A DNA stretch of 64,000 nt from Prescottella agglutinans (GTDB lineage Bacteria > Actinomycetota > Actinomycetes > Mycobacteriales > Mycobacteriaceae), in assembly GCF_004011865.1 (NCBI RefSeq), contig NZ_RKLP01000003.1:352156-416155 (forward strand), written 5' to 3'. Numbering within the stretch: the first letter of the stretch is position 1; each line of letters starts with the position of its first letter. A program made the position numbers and the translations under genes. Below are positions 9,826 through 17,343 of the stretch, piece after piece. The notes beneath the pieces are model-generated. The model saw nothing but the letters and a program-made list of their open reading frames with translations. It was not told the DNA's origin and made no database searches.

Positions 9826-10787
9826 GACTCGCTCCGCGACCGCTTGATCCGCACCCGCAGCTTCAGTGGCCGGTCGAGTACCGCGAGCTGCGCTCGGACG
9901 GCGTCCGTCACGGCGTCGCGCAGTTCGCCGGCGGGGAGATCGGGCGCGGTGACCACGTGCACGGTCGCGCGTCGACGGTCCACCGTGGTGTGCGCGGTGA
10001 ACACCCCGGCCACCGTGCCGGCGCGGGCACTGCACATTCGCGCGACGTCGACCGGTCGCAGCCAGACGGCGGGGGCCTCCGCCCCGATCCGCGCCGGGAC
10101 GTGTGTGCGGGTGCGTGGCGCGAGCGAGAGCAGCACCAACAGGATCCCGACGGCGAGGGCGGCGATCGACGCGGGGACGAGCCACTGCTCCCAGTGCAGG
10201 CGCCCGACCCACTCGAAGGTGTTCCGCAGCCACGGCGCACCGGAGATCGCCCCGCGGGCGATGAGCAGTTCGCGGGCCGCGACTGCGGCGAGCGCGAGAA
10301 GCCCGACGGCGATCGCGACGGCCGCGGGGACGGCGGCGGGCGCCGCCGTCGGGGTTCGGGGAGGTGTGACGGTCGGCGCGGGCACAGGAGTGGGGCACTC
10401 GCCGACGTCGGCGTCGCCCGGCGCCGCGGTGTCGGTGCCGGCGACGAGCACCCCCAGTTGGTGCAGGGGCATGCCGGTGAGGTTCTCGACCTGATCGCCC
10501 ACCTCGCGGTGGACCCGTCGGGTCAGTTCGGCGACGTCGCACGGCCAGCGCACCCCGAGGTACAGGCTCACCGCGACCGACCGGGTGCCGGTGGAGACGT
10601 CGGCGCGGGGAAGATCGCGACCGGTGAACCGGGTGAGCCCGCCGCCCTGCTGCACGACGCCGGGCACCTGGAGGGCCGCGGTCGTCGCGATCTTCTCGAT
10701 CGCGCGGTCCTTGATGATCAGGCGTCCGCGCGAGCCCGGTTCGTCGGTCGCGTCGGGTGACGCGGTGGCGGAGTCGGACTCAGCCAC
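9822..10787 (-). CDS. Asp23-like protein with membrane segments (DUF6286-like)
   Basis: A 321-residue protein from GTG 10787, with its first bases inside the end of the upstream 59-residue gene. Residues 20-115 form an Asp23/Gls24-like domain (IIKDRAIEKIATTAALQVPGV, VSLYLGVRWPCDVAELTRRV). A Pro/Thr/Ala-rich linker and two transmembrane helices follow (about 155-175 and 203-223). A C-terminal alpha/beta domain (TVHVVTAPDLPAGEL, LKLRVRIKR) resembles DUF6286 proteins of actinobacteria. It likely links cytosolic Asp23 partners to the membrane. It overlaps the next gene by 4 bases. A role in envelope homeostasis is inferred from the family. Confidence 0.72.
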   Translation of the reverse strand: MAESDSATASPDATDEPGSRGRLIIKDRAIEKIATTAALQVPGVVQQGGGLTRFTGRDLPRADVSTGTRSVAVSLYLGVRWPCDVAELTRRVHREVGDQVENLTGMPLHQLGVLVAGTDTAAPGDADVGECPTPVPAPTVTPPRTPTAAPAAVPAAVAIAVGLLALAAVAARELLIARGAISGAPWLRNTFEWVGRLHWEQWLVPASIAALAVGILLVLLSLAPRTRTHVPARIGAEAPAVWLRPVDVARMCSARAGTVAGVFTAHTTVDRRRATVHVVTAPDLPAGELRDAVTDAVRAQLAVLDRPLKLRVRIKRSRSES

Positions 10788-10959
10788 GGCCGCGGGACCG
10801 TAGCAGGGCTCCGAGGTCCAGGTGGCCGTCGCGGTGGGCGCCGATCGCCATCCCGACCGCGCCGAGGAGCACCGCGAACACGAATCCGCTGAAGCCGCCG
10901 AGGATTCCTGCGAGCGCCAGCAGCAGTCCCGCGATCAGTCCCATACCTGTGCTGGTCAT
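10780..10959 (-). CDS. Small two-helix membrane protein (59 aa)
   Basis: A short gene from ATG 10959 to TGA 10780-10782. It starts MTSTGMGLIAGLLLALAGI, continues with a second hydrophobic stretch (GFVFAVLLGAVGMAIGAH) and ends in a charged tail, LLRSRGRG. The ATG overlaps the upstream stop (ATGA), and its own end overlaps the GTG start of the following gene, so it is embedded in the operon by overlaps on both sides. Proteins like this between Asp23-type genes in actinobacteria are probably membrane partners of the complex. Easily missed because of its size. Confidence 0.8.
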   Translation of the reverse strand: MTSTGMGLIAGLLLALAGILGGFSGFVFAVLLGAVGMAIGAHRDGHLDLGALLRSRGRG

Positions 10960-11294
10960 CGTTCCGGTCCCGTCTGGTCGGCTGTGTAGTCCGCGTAGTC
11001 CTCACGGAGATCGTCGAGGTCCTCGATCGTCACGTCGACCGGCACGCCCACCACCGGGCGGACGGCGGCGCGGATGCGCTCGGCCGTCGCGAACAGGTCG
11101 GCCGGATAGCACACGGTGACGTGGACCGCGCAGGTGTCATCGTCGATCCGGATGCCGGTGACCCGTCGTCCCGGGAGGTAGGTGGCGACCGTGCCGAACT
11201 CGCCGCCGTGCAGACCCGTCACCCCCGCGACGGCGAGCGCCGCCTCGGCGGCGCGCTCGGCCGTCGAAAGTGATTGTGTCGCAGGCTCGGTCAC
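10956..11294 (-). CDS. Small Asp23/Gls24-like protein
   Basis: A 112-residue protein. Its ATG overlaps the stop of the preceding Asp23 gene by 4 bases, and its stop overlaps the following 59-residue gene. Residues 12-95 look like a degenerate Asp23 domain: AAEAALAVAGVTGLHGGEFG, GIRIDDDTCAVHVTVCYPADLFATAERIRAAVRPV and VPVDVTIEDL correspond to the helix-strand-helix-strand order of the family. Soluble and probably part of a hetero-oligomer with the 162-residue Asp23 protein and the membrane anchors. Exact role unknown. Confidence 0.75.
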   Translation of the reverse strand: MTEPATQSLSTAERAAEAALAVAGVTGLHGGEFGTVATYLPGRRVTGIRIDDDTCAVHVTVCYPADLFATAERIRAAVRPVVGVPVDVTIEDLDDLREDYADYTADQTGPER

Positions 11295-11779
11295 TGCACT
11301 CGCGATTTGGTGTCGCCCGGCTTCGTGTCGCCGGCGCCCGGTTCGTCCTCGTCGAACAGGACGACGTCGAAGACGGTGATGTTCACCTCGGTCACCTCGA
11401 GGCCCGTCATGTTCTCGACGGCCGCGATGACGTTGCGCCGGATCCCGGCCGCGAGTTCGTGGAGGGCGACTCCGTACTCGGCGACGATGCCGATGTCGAT
11501 GGCGGCCTGCTTCTCGCCGACCTCGACGGCGACGCCCTGCCCGTGGTTGACCCGGGCGCCGGGTATGCGATCGCGGAGCGCTCCGACGACGCGGGCGGTG
11601 CCGCCGCCGACGTCGTAGACGCCGCTGATCTCCCGCGTGGCGATGCCCGCGATCTTCGCGACGACCGCGTCCGCGATAATCGTCTTGCCCTGGGAGTCGA
11701 TCAGTTCGGGTGTGGATCCGCCGAACCGGATTCGTCCGCCCTCCGTGCCCGAAACACCTGCACCCGGATCAGTGGTCAT
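11291..11779 (-). CDS. Asp23/Gls24 family envelope-stress protein
   Basis: A 162-residue protein. The start is ATG 11779, preceded by GAGGAG at a good distance; an earlier in-frame ATG at 11935 would add an unlike basic leader and lies over the KstR-like site. The conserved domain begins KTIIADAVVAKIAGIATREISGV and continues VEVGEKQAAIDIGIVAEYG, then the C-terminal MTGLEVTEVNITVFDVVL. These are the hallmarks of Asp23 proteins, abundant membrane-associated factors for cell-wall stress. It is the first gene of a six-gene minus-strand operon ending in the MfpA-like gene. Confidence 0.9.
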   Translation of the reverse strand: MTTDPGAGVSGTEGGRIRFGGSTPELIDSQGKTIIADAVVAKIAGIATREISGVYDVGGGTARVVGALRDRIPGARVNHGQGVAVEVGEKQAAIDIGIVAEYGVALHELAAGIRRNVIAAVENMTGLEVTEVNITVFDVVLFDEDEPGAGDTKPGDTKSRVQ

Positions 11780-11920
11780 CGTCGCTCCTCGCCCGGTCCC
11801 GTTCCCGCGTCGGCCCGGTTCCCGTCCAACTGTAATGAGTGCCGCCACCGCATGGGGTGCGACGCGCAGCGGTTCCACACGTCCCGGACCCGGCGGGTAC
11901 CCGATACCCCGCGGATTTGG

Positions 11921-11934
11921 TAGAACATGTTCCA
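11921..11934. promoter_or_regulatory. KstR-type operator (TnnAACnnGTTnnA)
   Basis: TAGAACATGTTCCA fits the published KstR consensus TnnAACnnGTTnnA at all eight fixed positions and contains the perfect palindrome GAACATGTTC. It lies 67 bases before the ferredoxin-reductase start and 142 bases before the asp23 start on the other strand, so it could act on either. A second such site precedes kshB at 16419. Confidence 0.65.
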
Positions 11935-12000
11935 AATGTGGCGTGCTCGCGTGGGACGCCGGATGAGGTGTCGCGTGTGGTGACGGAGGGGTTGGCAGGG

Positions 12001-13203
12001 ATGACCAGTAGTGACAAGGCCGTCGGTCCGGTCGTGATCGTCGGGGCCGGGCTGGCCGCCGTCCGCGCCGCGGAGGAACTGCGGCAGTCGGGGTACGACG
12101 GCGAACTCGTCGTCGTCGGCGACGAGCCGCACCTGCCGTACGACCGGCCGCCGCTGTCGAAGGAGGTCGTCCGGGGCGAGAACGACGACACGACGCTGCG
12201 TCCGCAGGAGTTCTACGACGAGCATCGGGTGGACCTGCGCCTCGGCACGGCCGCGACGGGCGTCGACCGCGAGCGCCGGGTGCTGCACCTGGCCGACGGC
12301 GGCGAGGTCGCGTACGGCGAGCTGATCATCGCGACCGGGCTGACCCCGCGCCGCATCCCGGGCCTGCCGGACCTCGAAGGCGTCCACGTGCTGCGTTCGG
12401 TCGACGAGAGCCGCGCGCTGCGCGCCGACCTGCGCGAGGGTGCGCGTGCGCTCGTGGTCGGCGCAGGTTTCATCGGGTGCGAGCTCGCGGCCAGCATGCG
12501 GGCCCTGGGGCTCGACGTCGTGCTCCTCGAGCCGCAGCCGGCCCCGCTGGCGTCGGTGCTGGGTGAGCGGATCGGCAAGCTGGTCGGGCGTCTGCACACC
12601 GAGGAGGGCGTCGACGTCCGGGCCGGGGTCGGGCTCGCGGCCCTCACCGGCGACGGGCGCGTCAGCGGCGCCGTGCTGTCCGACGGCACCGAGCTCGCGG
12701 TCGACGTCGTCGCGATCGGCATCGGTTCGGTGCCGGTCACGGGTTGGCTCGACGGCTCGGGCATCGAGATCGGCAACGGGGTGCTGTGCGACGAGGTGGG
12801 CCGCACCAACGATCCGCACGTGTGGGCCATCGGTGACGTCGCGGCGTGGCGGCACGAGCTCGGCGGGCACAAGCGCGTCGAGCACTGGAGCAACGCCGGC
12901 GACCAGGCGAAGATCCTCGCGGGGGCGCTGACCGGAACGGGCGACCCGGGTGCGCCGGCGCAGGTCCCCTACTTCTGGAGTGACCAGTACGGCCTCAAGA
13001 TCCAGGCCCTCGGCACGGTCTCGCCCGACGACGACGTCCACATGGTCAAGGACGACGGGCGCAAGTTCGTGGCCTACTACTCGCGCGGTGGTGTGTTGAC
13101 CGCGGTCGTCGGCCTGGGCTCGGCCGGCGCGGTGATGAAGATGCGGGCGAAGATCGCCGCCGGCGCACCGATCGCGGAGCTGCTCGAGTCCACCCCGGCC
13201 TGA
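12001..13203 (+). CDS. FAD/NAD(P) ferredoxin reductase (rhodocoxin-reductase type)
   Basis: A 400-residue pyridine-nucleotide-disulphide-oxidoreductase-fold protein. The start is ATG 12001 with GGAGGG upstream. It has an N-terminal FAD motif (VVIVGAGLAAVRAAEELR), the PYDRPPLSKEV segment typical of putidaredoxin/rhodocoxin reductases, and a central NAD(H) motif (LVVGAGFIGCELAASMRALG). The FAD-binding IGDVAAW is near residue 280. Such enzymes reduce [2Fe-2S] ferredoxins that feed cytochromes P450 or Rieske oxygenases. No ferredoxin or P450 gene is adjacent. The KstR-type operator upstream suggests a role in sterol or related lipid catabolism. Confidence 0.88.
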   Translation: MTSSDKAVGPVVIVGAGLAAVRAAEELRQSGYDGELVVVGDEPHLPYDRPPLSKEVVRGENDDTTLRPQEFYDEHRVDLRLGTAATGVDRERRVLHLADGGEVAYGELIIATGLTPRRIPGLPDLEGVHVLRSVDESRALRADLREGARALVVGAGFIGCELAASMRALGLDVVLLEPQPAPLASVLGERIGKLVGRLHTEEGVDVRAGVGLAALTGDGRVSGAVLSDGTELAVDVVAIGIGSVPVTGWLDGSGIEIGNGVLCDEVGRTNDPHVWAIGDVAAWRHELGGHKRVEHWSNAGDQAKILAGALTGTGDPGAPAQVPYFWSDQYGLKIQALGTVSPDDDVHMVKDDGRKFVAYYSRGGVLTAVVGLGSAGAVMKMRAKIAAGAPIAELLESTPA

Positions 13204-13248
13204 CCGCCTGCCCGACCCGGCGGAAGTAGACCGGGCTAGATTTGTCGG

Positions 13249-14016
13249 GTGATCGTTGCGCTCATCGACTCGGGTCTGGGACTTCTCCCGACGTCTGCGT
13301 GGTTGCGTCGGTTGCGTCCGGACCTCGACCTGATGCTCTCCCTCGACCCGGAGGGTGCCCCGTGGGGTCCGCGCGACGAGCGGTGGGTGATCGACCGTGT
13401 CGTCGGCACCGCCCGCCGGGCCGTCGACCGCGGGGCCGAGGTCGTGGTGCTGCCGTGCAACACCGCCAGCGTCACGGCCCTCGAGCACGTGCGCGCCGAC
13501 CTGGGTTCCGGCATTCCCGTGATCGGGACGGTCCCGGCGATCAAGCCGGCCGCGGCGATGTGCGATTCGGTCGCGATCTGGGCGACGGCCGCGACCACGT
13601 CCAGCGCGTATCAGGCGAACCTCGTCGAACAGTTCGCCAACGGCAGTTCGGTCGTCGGTGTGGCTGCCCACGGCCTCGCCGACGCGATCGACCGGGGCGA
13701 CATCGATGCGGTCGGGGAGGCGATCGCGTCGGCGGCCGCCCGTACCCCCGGCGACGTCACGGGGGTGGTGCTGGGCTGCACCCACTACCCGTTGGTGGCG
13801 GAGGAGATCGCGGCCCACCTGCCCGACGGCGTCGTGCTGTTCGACAGCGCCGAGGCCGTCGCGGCACAGACCCTGCGGCGCATCGACGCCCTGGGACGCG
13901 ATTCGACCGGCAAGGGCACGGTCGAAGTCCTGCTGAGTGGGACCCGCGGTGAGCTGCCGGTCAGCGCCGCCAGTTTCGACGCCGGCCGTCTGCTGCTCGC
14001 AGCGCCGTCCCGCTGA
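13249..14016 (+). CDS. Glutamate racemase family protein
   Basis: A 255-residue protein from GTG 13249. It has the elements of cofactor-independent Asp/Glu racemases: DSGLG near the N-terminus, the first catalytic cysteine in VVLPCNTAS, the GTVPAIKPA strand and the second cysteine in VVLGCTHYPL. MurI supplies D-glutamate for peptidoglycan. The usual PYG element is replaced by a WGPRDERWV sequence, so it may be a divergent or second MurI rather than the housekeeping enzyme. It stands alone between the ferredoxin reductase and a convergent TetR gene. Confidence 0.78.
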   Translation: MIVALIDSGLGLLPTSAWLRRLRPDLDLMLSLDPEGAPWGPRDERWVIDRVVGTARRAVDRGAEVVVLPCNTASVTALEHVRADLGSGIPVIGTVPAIKPAAAMCDSVAIWATAATTSSAYQANLVEQFANGSSVVGVAAHGLADAIDRGDIDAVGEAIASAAARTPGDVTGVVLGCTHYPLVAEEIAAHLPDGVVLFDSAEAVAAQTLRRIDALGRDSTGKGTVEVLLSGTRGELPVSAASFDAGRLLLAAPSR

Positions 14017-14032
14017 ACTCGCCGTCCCCGGT

Positions 14033-14641
14033 TCAGCCCATCTGGGCCATCCCCGCGGCCACGACCTGCGCGACGGTGTCGAGTTCGTCGTGGTGCAGCC
14101 GGGGGATGTCGTCGAGGTCGCGCATCCGGTCGTTGCTGGCGGCCGAGAACATCGCCGCGACCCACGCGTTCGCGCAGGCCCGCAGCGTGCCCGGACGCAC
14201 CGGGGCGACCGCGCTGGCCTGCAGGATCCGGACCGTCGCCTCGTGCAGGTACGTCCGGAACCGCCGCAGGTAGTTCCGGACGTCGGGGTGGGTCTCGGCC
14301 TCGCGCCAGATGATCACCCGCATCACCGACGAGTCGTGGTCCCGCAGGTTGAGGGCGTCGTCGAGGTTCACCAGGCTCCGGGCCGGATCGCCGGGGGCGA
14401 CCAGCGGCGTGATGTCGTCGAGGGGTTCGGCGGGGAGGCGCTCGGCGAGCAGCGCCGTGAGGATGTCGGGTTTGGTGGGGAAGTAGTAGAAGACGAGGCC
14501 CTTCGGGACCCCGGCGGCCGCGGCGACCGCGGCCGTCGACGTGGCGTCGAAGCCGCGGTCCGCGATCAGGGTCTCGGCGGCGTCGAGGATCTTCGCGCGC
14601 GCGTCCCCGTCGATCCTGGCGCTGCGCCGACGGTGCGGCAT
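14033..14641 (-). CDS. TetR-family regulator
   Basis: A 202-residue protein, start taken at ATG 14641 (MPHRRRSARIDGDARAKIL). The N-terminal helix-turn-helix ATSTAAVAAAAGVPKGLVFYYFPTK spans about residues 30-55. The C-terminal ligand domain (RVIIWREAETHPDVRNYLRRF) is typical of TetR proteins but does not identify the ligand. An in-frame ATG at 14695 would overlap the SPW gene. It is probably co-transcribed with the SPW protein gene just upstream. Confidence 0.88.
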   Translation of the reverse strand: MPHRRRSARIDGDARAKILDAAETLIADRGFDATSTAAVAAAAGVPKGLVFYYFPTKPDILTALLAERLPAEPLDDITPLVAPGDPARSLVNLDDALNLRDHDSSVMRVIIWREAETHPDVRNYLRRFRTYLHEATVRILQASAVAPVRPGTLRACANAWVAAMFSAASNDRMRDLDDIPRLHHDELDTVAQVVAAGMAQMG

Positions 14642-14681
14642 GGCGTGGTTCGCTGTCTGTCGGGTCGTCTCTCGGTGGTTG

Positions 14682-15044
14682 TCAGTGCGCGGCAACGCCT
14701 CCGTGTCCGTGCATTCGTGCGCTCATCGCGGGCATGCCGACCACGGAGACCACCACGGTCAGCGCGCCGACGACCCAGGCCGTCCACGCCGCCCCGGTCA
14801 TCGTGTGGAAGTTCATGACCCACGGGGAGATGAACAGCAGCACGCCCAGCACGCCCATCGCGTAGTCCGCCGCCGCCATCCCGGGCCGGGCCATGTGTGC
14901 CAGGCCGGCGAGGGCGGTGAGCACGCCCAGCACGATCAGCGACCACCGCGCGCCGGTGTTCGTCGAGAGCCACAGCGGCGAGAGCGCCGCGAACGCGCCG
15001 ATGATCACGGCCGCGTAGTCCTGCCAACGAGTTGAAGCCTTCAT
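14682..15044 (-). CDS. SPW-repeat membrane protein
   Basis: A 120-residue protein with four hydrophobic helices. It has two copies of the SPW signature, LSPLWL near residue 21 and LFISPWVM near residue 71, each following a W- or D-rich helix start (RWQDYAAVIIG, AAADYAMGVLG). SPW proteins are small integral membrane proteins of unknown function. The C-terminal tail is His-rich (MSARMHGHGGVAAH). It sits 40 bases before a TetR gene on the same strand, so the regulator may control it. Confidence 0.85.
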   Translation of the reverse strand: MKASTRWQDYAAVIIGAFAALSPLWLSTNTGARWSLIVLGVLTALAGLAHMARPGMAAADYAMGVLGVLLFISPWVMNFHTMTGAAWTAWVVGALTVVVSVVGMPAMSARMHGHGGVAAH

Positions 15045-15190
15045 GACCCGCCTCCTGGGGATAGGCCTCGGAAAAGGGGATAGAGGATCGCGTCCTCGGC
15101 TTCAGTGTCACGCTGACTGACCGGCCGATCAATATGTCCGGGTTGCACTTCGATGACGGATTCGTGCAGTTCAGGGCGCGGTTCTGTGAC

Positions 15191-15235
15191 CGAATGTCAC
15201 ATCGGTTCAGTTCGACGGAACGCATGTGACATTCG
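15191..15235. repeat. Palindromic dispersed repeat, copy 1
   Basis: CGAATGTCACAT (15191-15202) is mirrored by ATGTGACATTCG (15224-15235), with partly complementary inner bases. A second copy with the same arms lies at 19819-19869. It sits in the 280-base gap between the SPW gene and kshB, which otherwise holds only a terminator. Short open frames through it (ECHIG...ACDIRP) are artefacts of the repeat. Confidence 0.8.
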
Positions 15236-15266
15236 GCCGGAAGGCCGGAGGGTGCGCTGCATGCGA

Positions 15267-15304
15267 AAGGGCCCGACCCCACCGGACGGCGGGGTCGGGC
15301 CCTT
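15267..15304. terminator. Hairpin terminator downstream of kshB
   Basis: AAGGGCCCGACCCC (15267-15280) pairs perfectly with GGGGTCGGGCCCTT (15291-15304) around a 10-base loop, 20 bases beyond the kshB stop. AT pairs at the base give T-ends in both directions, so it could act bidirectionally. Confidence 0.85.
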
Positions 15305-15324
15305 CTGCGAGCGGATGTCGAGTG

Positions 15325-16380
15325 TCAGAACTCGATCTTGAGGTGATCGCTCACCGGCTTGGCCTGGCAGCCCAGGATGTAGCCGTTGGCGATGTCCTCC
15401 TCGTCGAGGACGCCGGCGTGCTCCATCTCGACCTTGCCCTCGAGCACGGTGCAGGCGCACGAGCCGCACTCGCCCTCCTGGCAGGAGTACGGCACGTCCA
15501 GGCCCTTCGACAGCATGACGTCGACGAGCGTCTGCTTGCGCGGCCAGCTCAGGTTGTGCGTCTCGCCGTCCAGTTCGATCTCGACGGTCGCGGCGTCGGC
15601 GGCCTCCTCCGCGGTGACCTCCTCGAGCTCGACGTCCTTGAACGGGTCGCCGGCGAGCGAGTTGAAGACCTCCGCGTGGACCTGCGAGCGCGGCATGCCG
15701 GCCTGCGCCAGGGCGTCGTGGATGGTGTCCATGAAGGGGCCGGGGCCGCACATGAACGCCTCGTGCGAGGTGAACGGCGCGGCGAGGGTCGCGACCTGGG
15801 CGGCGGTGGGCAGGCCCTGTAGCGACTCGATCCAGTGGATTATCGTCAGGCGGTCGGCGTACTTGGCGGCCAGCTCACGCAGCTCGGCCGCGAAGATCAC
15901 CGAGTTCTCGTCGCGGTTGGCGTAGACCAGGACGACCTTGCCCTTGCCCTCGGTCAGCGCCGACTTGAGGATCGACATGACGGGCGTGATGCCGCTGCCC
16001 GCGCCGAACAGCAGGAAGTCGTGGTCGAGCGACTTCGGCGTGAAGATGCCGGACGGGGGCAGCACCTCGATCTGGTCGCCGACCGAGACGTTGTCGCACA
16101 GCCAGTTGGAGCCGTAGCCCTCGGCGGTGCGCTTGACGGTGACCTTGGGGGCGTCGTCGGTGAACGGCGAGCTCGCGAGCGAGTAGCAGCGGGCGACCGA
16201 GCCAGTCAGGTCGCTCGGGATGCGCAACGTCAGGAACTGGCCGGGCTTGTACTGGAACTTGCTCTTCATGTCCGCGGGGACGTCGAAGACCAACGACCGC
16301 GAGTCGGGGGTCTCCTCGATCACCCCGGACACGGTGAGCACCGCGGATCGAGAGCTGTGCGGCACATCGATAGTGGTCAT
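15325..16380 (-). CDS. kshB: 3-ketosteroid 9-alpha-hydroxylase reductase component
   Basis: A 351-residue class IA oxygenase reductase. The order is FAD domain with RCYSLASSP (about residue 64), NAD domain with GAGSGITPVMSIL (about 127) and MCGPGPFM (about 210), and a C-terminal plant-type [2Fe-2S] domain with CQEGECGSC plus a distal Cys in GCQAKP. Order and motifs match KshB (Rv3571/HmpF), which passes electrons from NADH to the Rieske oxygenase KshA in opening sterol rings. kshA is not in this window. A KstR-type palindrome lies 39 bases upstream of the start and a strong terminator follows. Other phenylacetate-type reductases share the fold, but the operator supports KshB. Confidence 0.88.
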   Translation of the reverse strand: MTTIDVPHSSRSAVLTVSGVIEETPDSRSLVFDVPADMKSKFQYKPGQFLTLRIPSDLTGSVARCYSLASSPFTDDAPKVTVKRTAEGYGSNWLCDNVSVGDQIEVLPPSGIFTPKSLDHDFLLFGAGSGITPVMSILKSALTEGKGKVVLVYANRDENSVIFAAELRELAAKYADRLTIIHWIESLQGLPTAAQVATLAAPFTSHEAFMCGPGPFMDTIHDALAQAGMPRSQVHAEVFNSLAGDPFKDVELEEVTAEEAADAATVEIELDGETHNLSWPRKQTLVDVMLSKGLDVPYSCQEGECGSCACTVLEGKVEMEHAGVLDEEDIANGYILGCQAKPVSDHLKIEF

Positions 16381-16418
16381 GCGAACTCTGGTCCTCTCGT
16401 GGATCAGCCTAGAACGTT

Positions 16419-16432
16419 TAGAACGTGTTCTA
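16419..16432. promoter_or_regulatory. KstR-type operator upstream of kshB
   Basis: TAGAACGTGTTCTA has perfect six-base arms around GT and matches TnnAACnnGTTnnA. It is 39 bases before the kshB start, where a repressor would block transcription. An extra half-like AGAACGTT lies directly beside it. Confidence 0.78.
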
Positions 16433-16539
16433 GTTTCAGCGTAGCAGCGTAGCGACGCTACCGGGGCGATGGTAATTCTCCGATTTCGGCTCCCGCTGAT
16501 CGGGAGCGTTCTCGAGCGCCGAATCGGACACTCGAGCGG

Positions 16540-17343
16540 TCAGGCCTCGAGGACCAGCCAGCCGCCGTGATGATCGAAAACCTCGAACGGTCGTCCGGTC
16601 GAGGCGCCGAGCGCCCGGAGCGCGTCGGCGTCGAATGTACGCACGTGCCCGTGGCACGCCGTCGCGACGTCCTCGTAGGGCACCGCGACCACGACGCGCT
16701 CGCGCGCGATCCGCAGCGCCTCGGCGACGACGGTGGCCCCGGTGTCGGGGTCGACGTGCTCGAGGAGGTGGACGGCGGTGACGGTGTCGGCGCTGTCGTC
16801 GGGCACCGGCACGTTCGCGGCGTCGCACACCAGGGTGTCGACGGACAGGCCGAGCGTCGGTGCCACCGCGTCGAGCAGCGTCATCGTGCCCGGCAGGATG
16901 TCGGTCGCGGTGACGGGGACACCGGCACCGGCGAGGCGCAGCGGGAGGAAGCCGAAGCACGATCCCAGATCCAGCACGCTGCCGCGGACGAGTTCGGCGG
17001 CCTTGTCGTGGATCGGCGCGAAGTCCGCGGTGCCGTCCAGGAGTTCGGCGAGCGAGTTGCGGTAGTAGGCGGTCCACGACCCGAGGGCGTCGGGCACCGT
17101 CGAGCGGACCAGTCCGACCATCGTCAGTTCGAACTCGGTCTGACCGAAGTCGGCGTCGCCGATCGACGCGGTCACCTCCGCCACCAGGCGTTCGCTGAGC
17201 GACTCCGGTCCCAGCGAGTGCCGCACGTGGAGCGCGTCGCCCGAGCGGGTGAGCGTGATGGGTCCGCTCGGGACGCGCTCGACGGTGACGTGGTCGTGCG
17301 ACCACAGGCCGGGCGGGCAGGGGGCGAGCGAGTCAAGCGTCAT
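16540..17343 (-). CDS. mftM: SAM-dependent methyltransferase, probable mycofactocin glucan methyltransferase
   Basis: A 267-residue class I methyltransferase. The SAM-binding motif VLDLGSCFGFLPLRLAG is near residue 121, followed by VTATDILPGTM (acidic motif II) and VTAVHLLEHVDP. The N-terminal 115 residues are a separate domain. Its ATG lies 11 bases inside the end of mftR, so the two are translationally coupled. In M. smegmatis MftM (MSMEG_6237) 2-O-methylates the second glucose of the mycofactocin chain and is encoded away from the mft genes. Position beside mftR makes MftM the best guess. The fold is certain; the specific name is inferred from context and size. Confidence 0.68.
   Translation of the reverse strand: MTLDSLAPCPPGLWSHDHVTVERVPSGPITLTRSGDALHVRHSLGPESLSERLVAEVTASIGDADFGQTEFELTMVGLVRSTVPDALGSWTAYYRNSLAELLDGTADFAPIHDKAAELVRGSVLDLGSCFGFLPLRLAGAGVPVTATDILPGTMTLLDAVAPTLGLSVDTLVCDAANVPVPDDSADTVTAVHLLEHVDPDTGATVVAEALRIARERVVVAVPYEDVATACHGHVRTFDADALRALGASTGRPFEVFDHHGGWLVLEA

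Noticed and set aside
15153..15341. Short open frame through the first palindromic repeat and terminator
   Set aside because: Its sequence is produced by the repeat and the GC-rich hairpin; the same false string appears at the second copy.
16436..17305. Arg-rich open frame overlapping the methyltransferase gene
   Set aside because: Composition is that of an out-of-frame shadow; the overlapping frame has clear SAM motifs.
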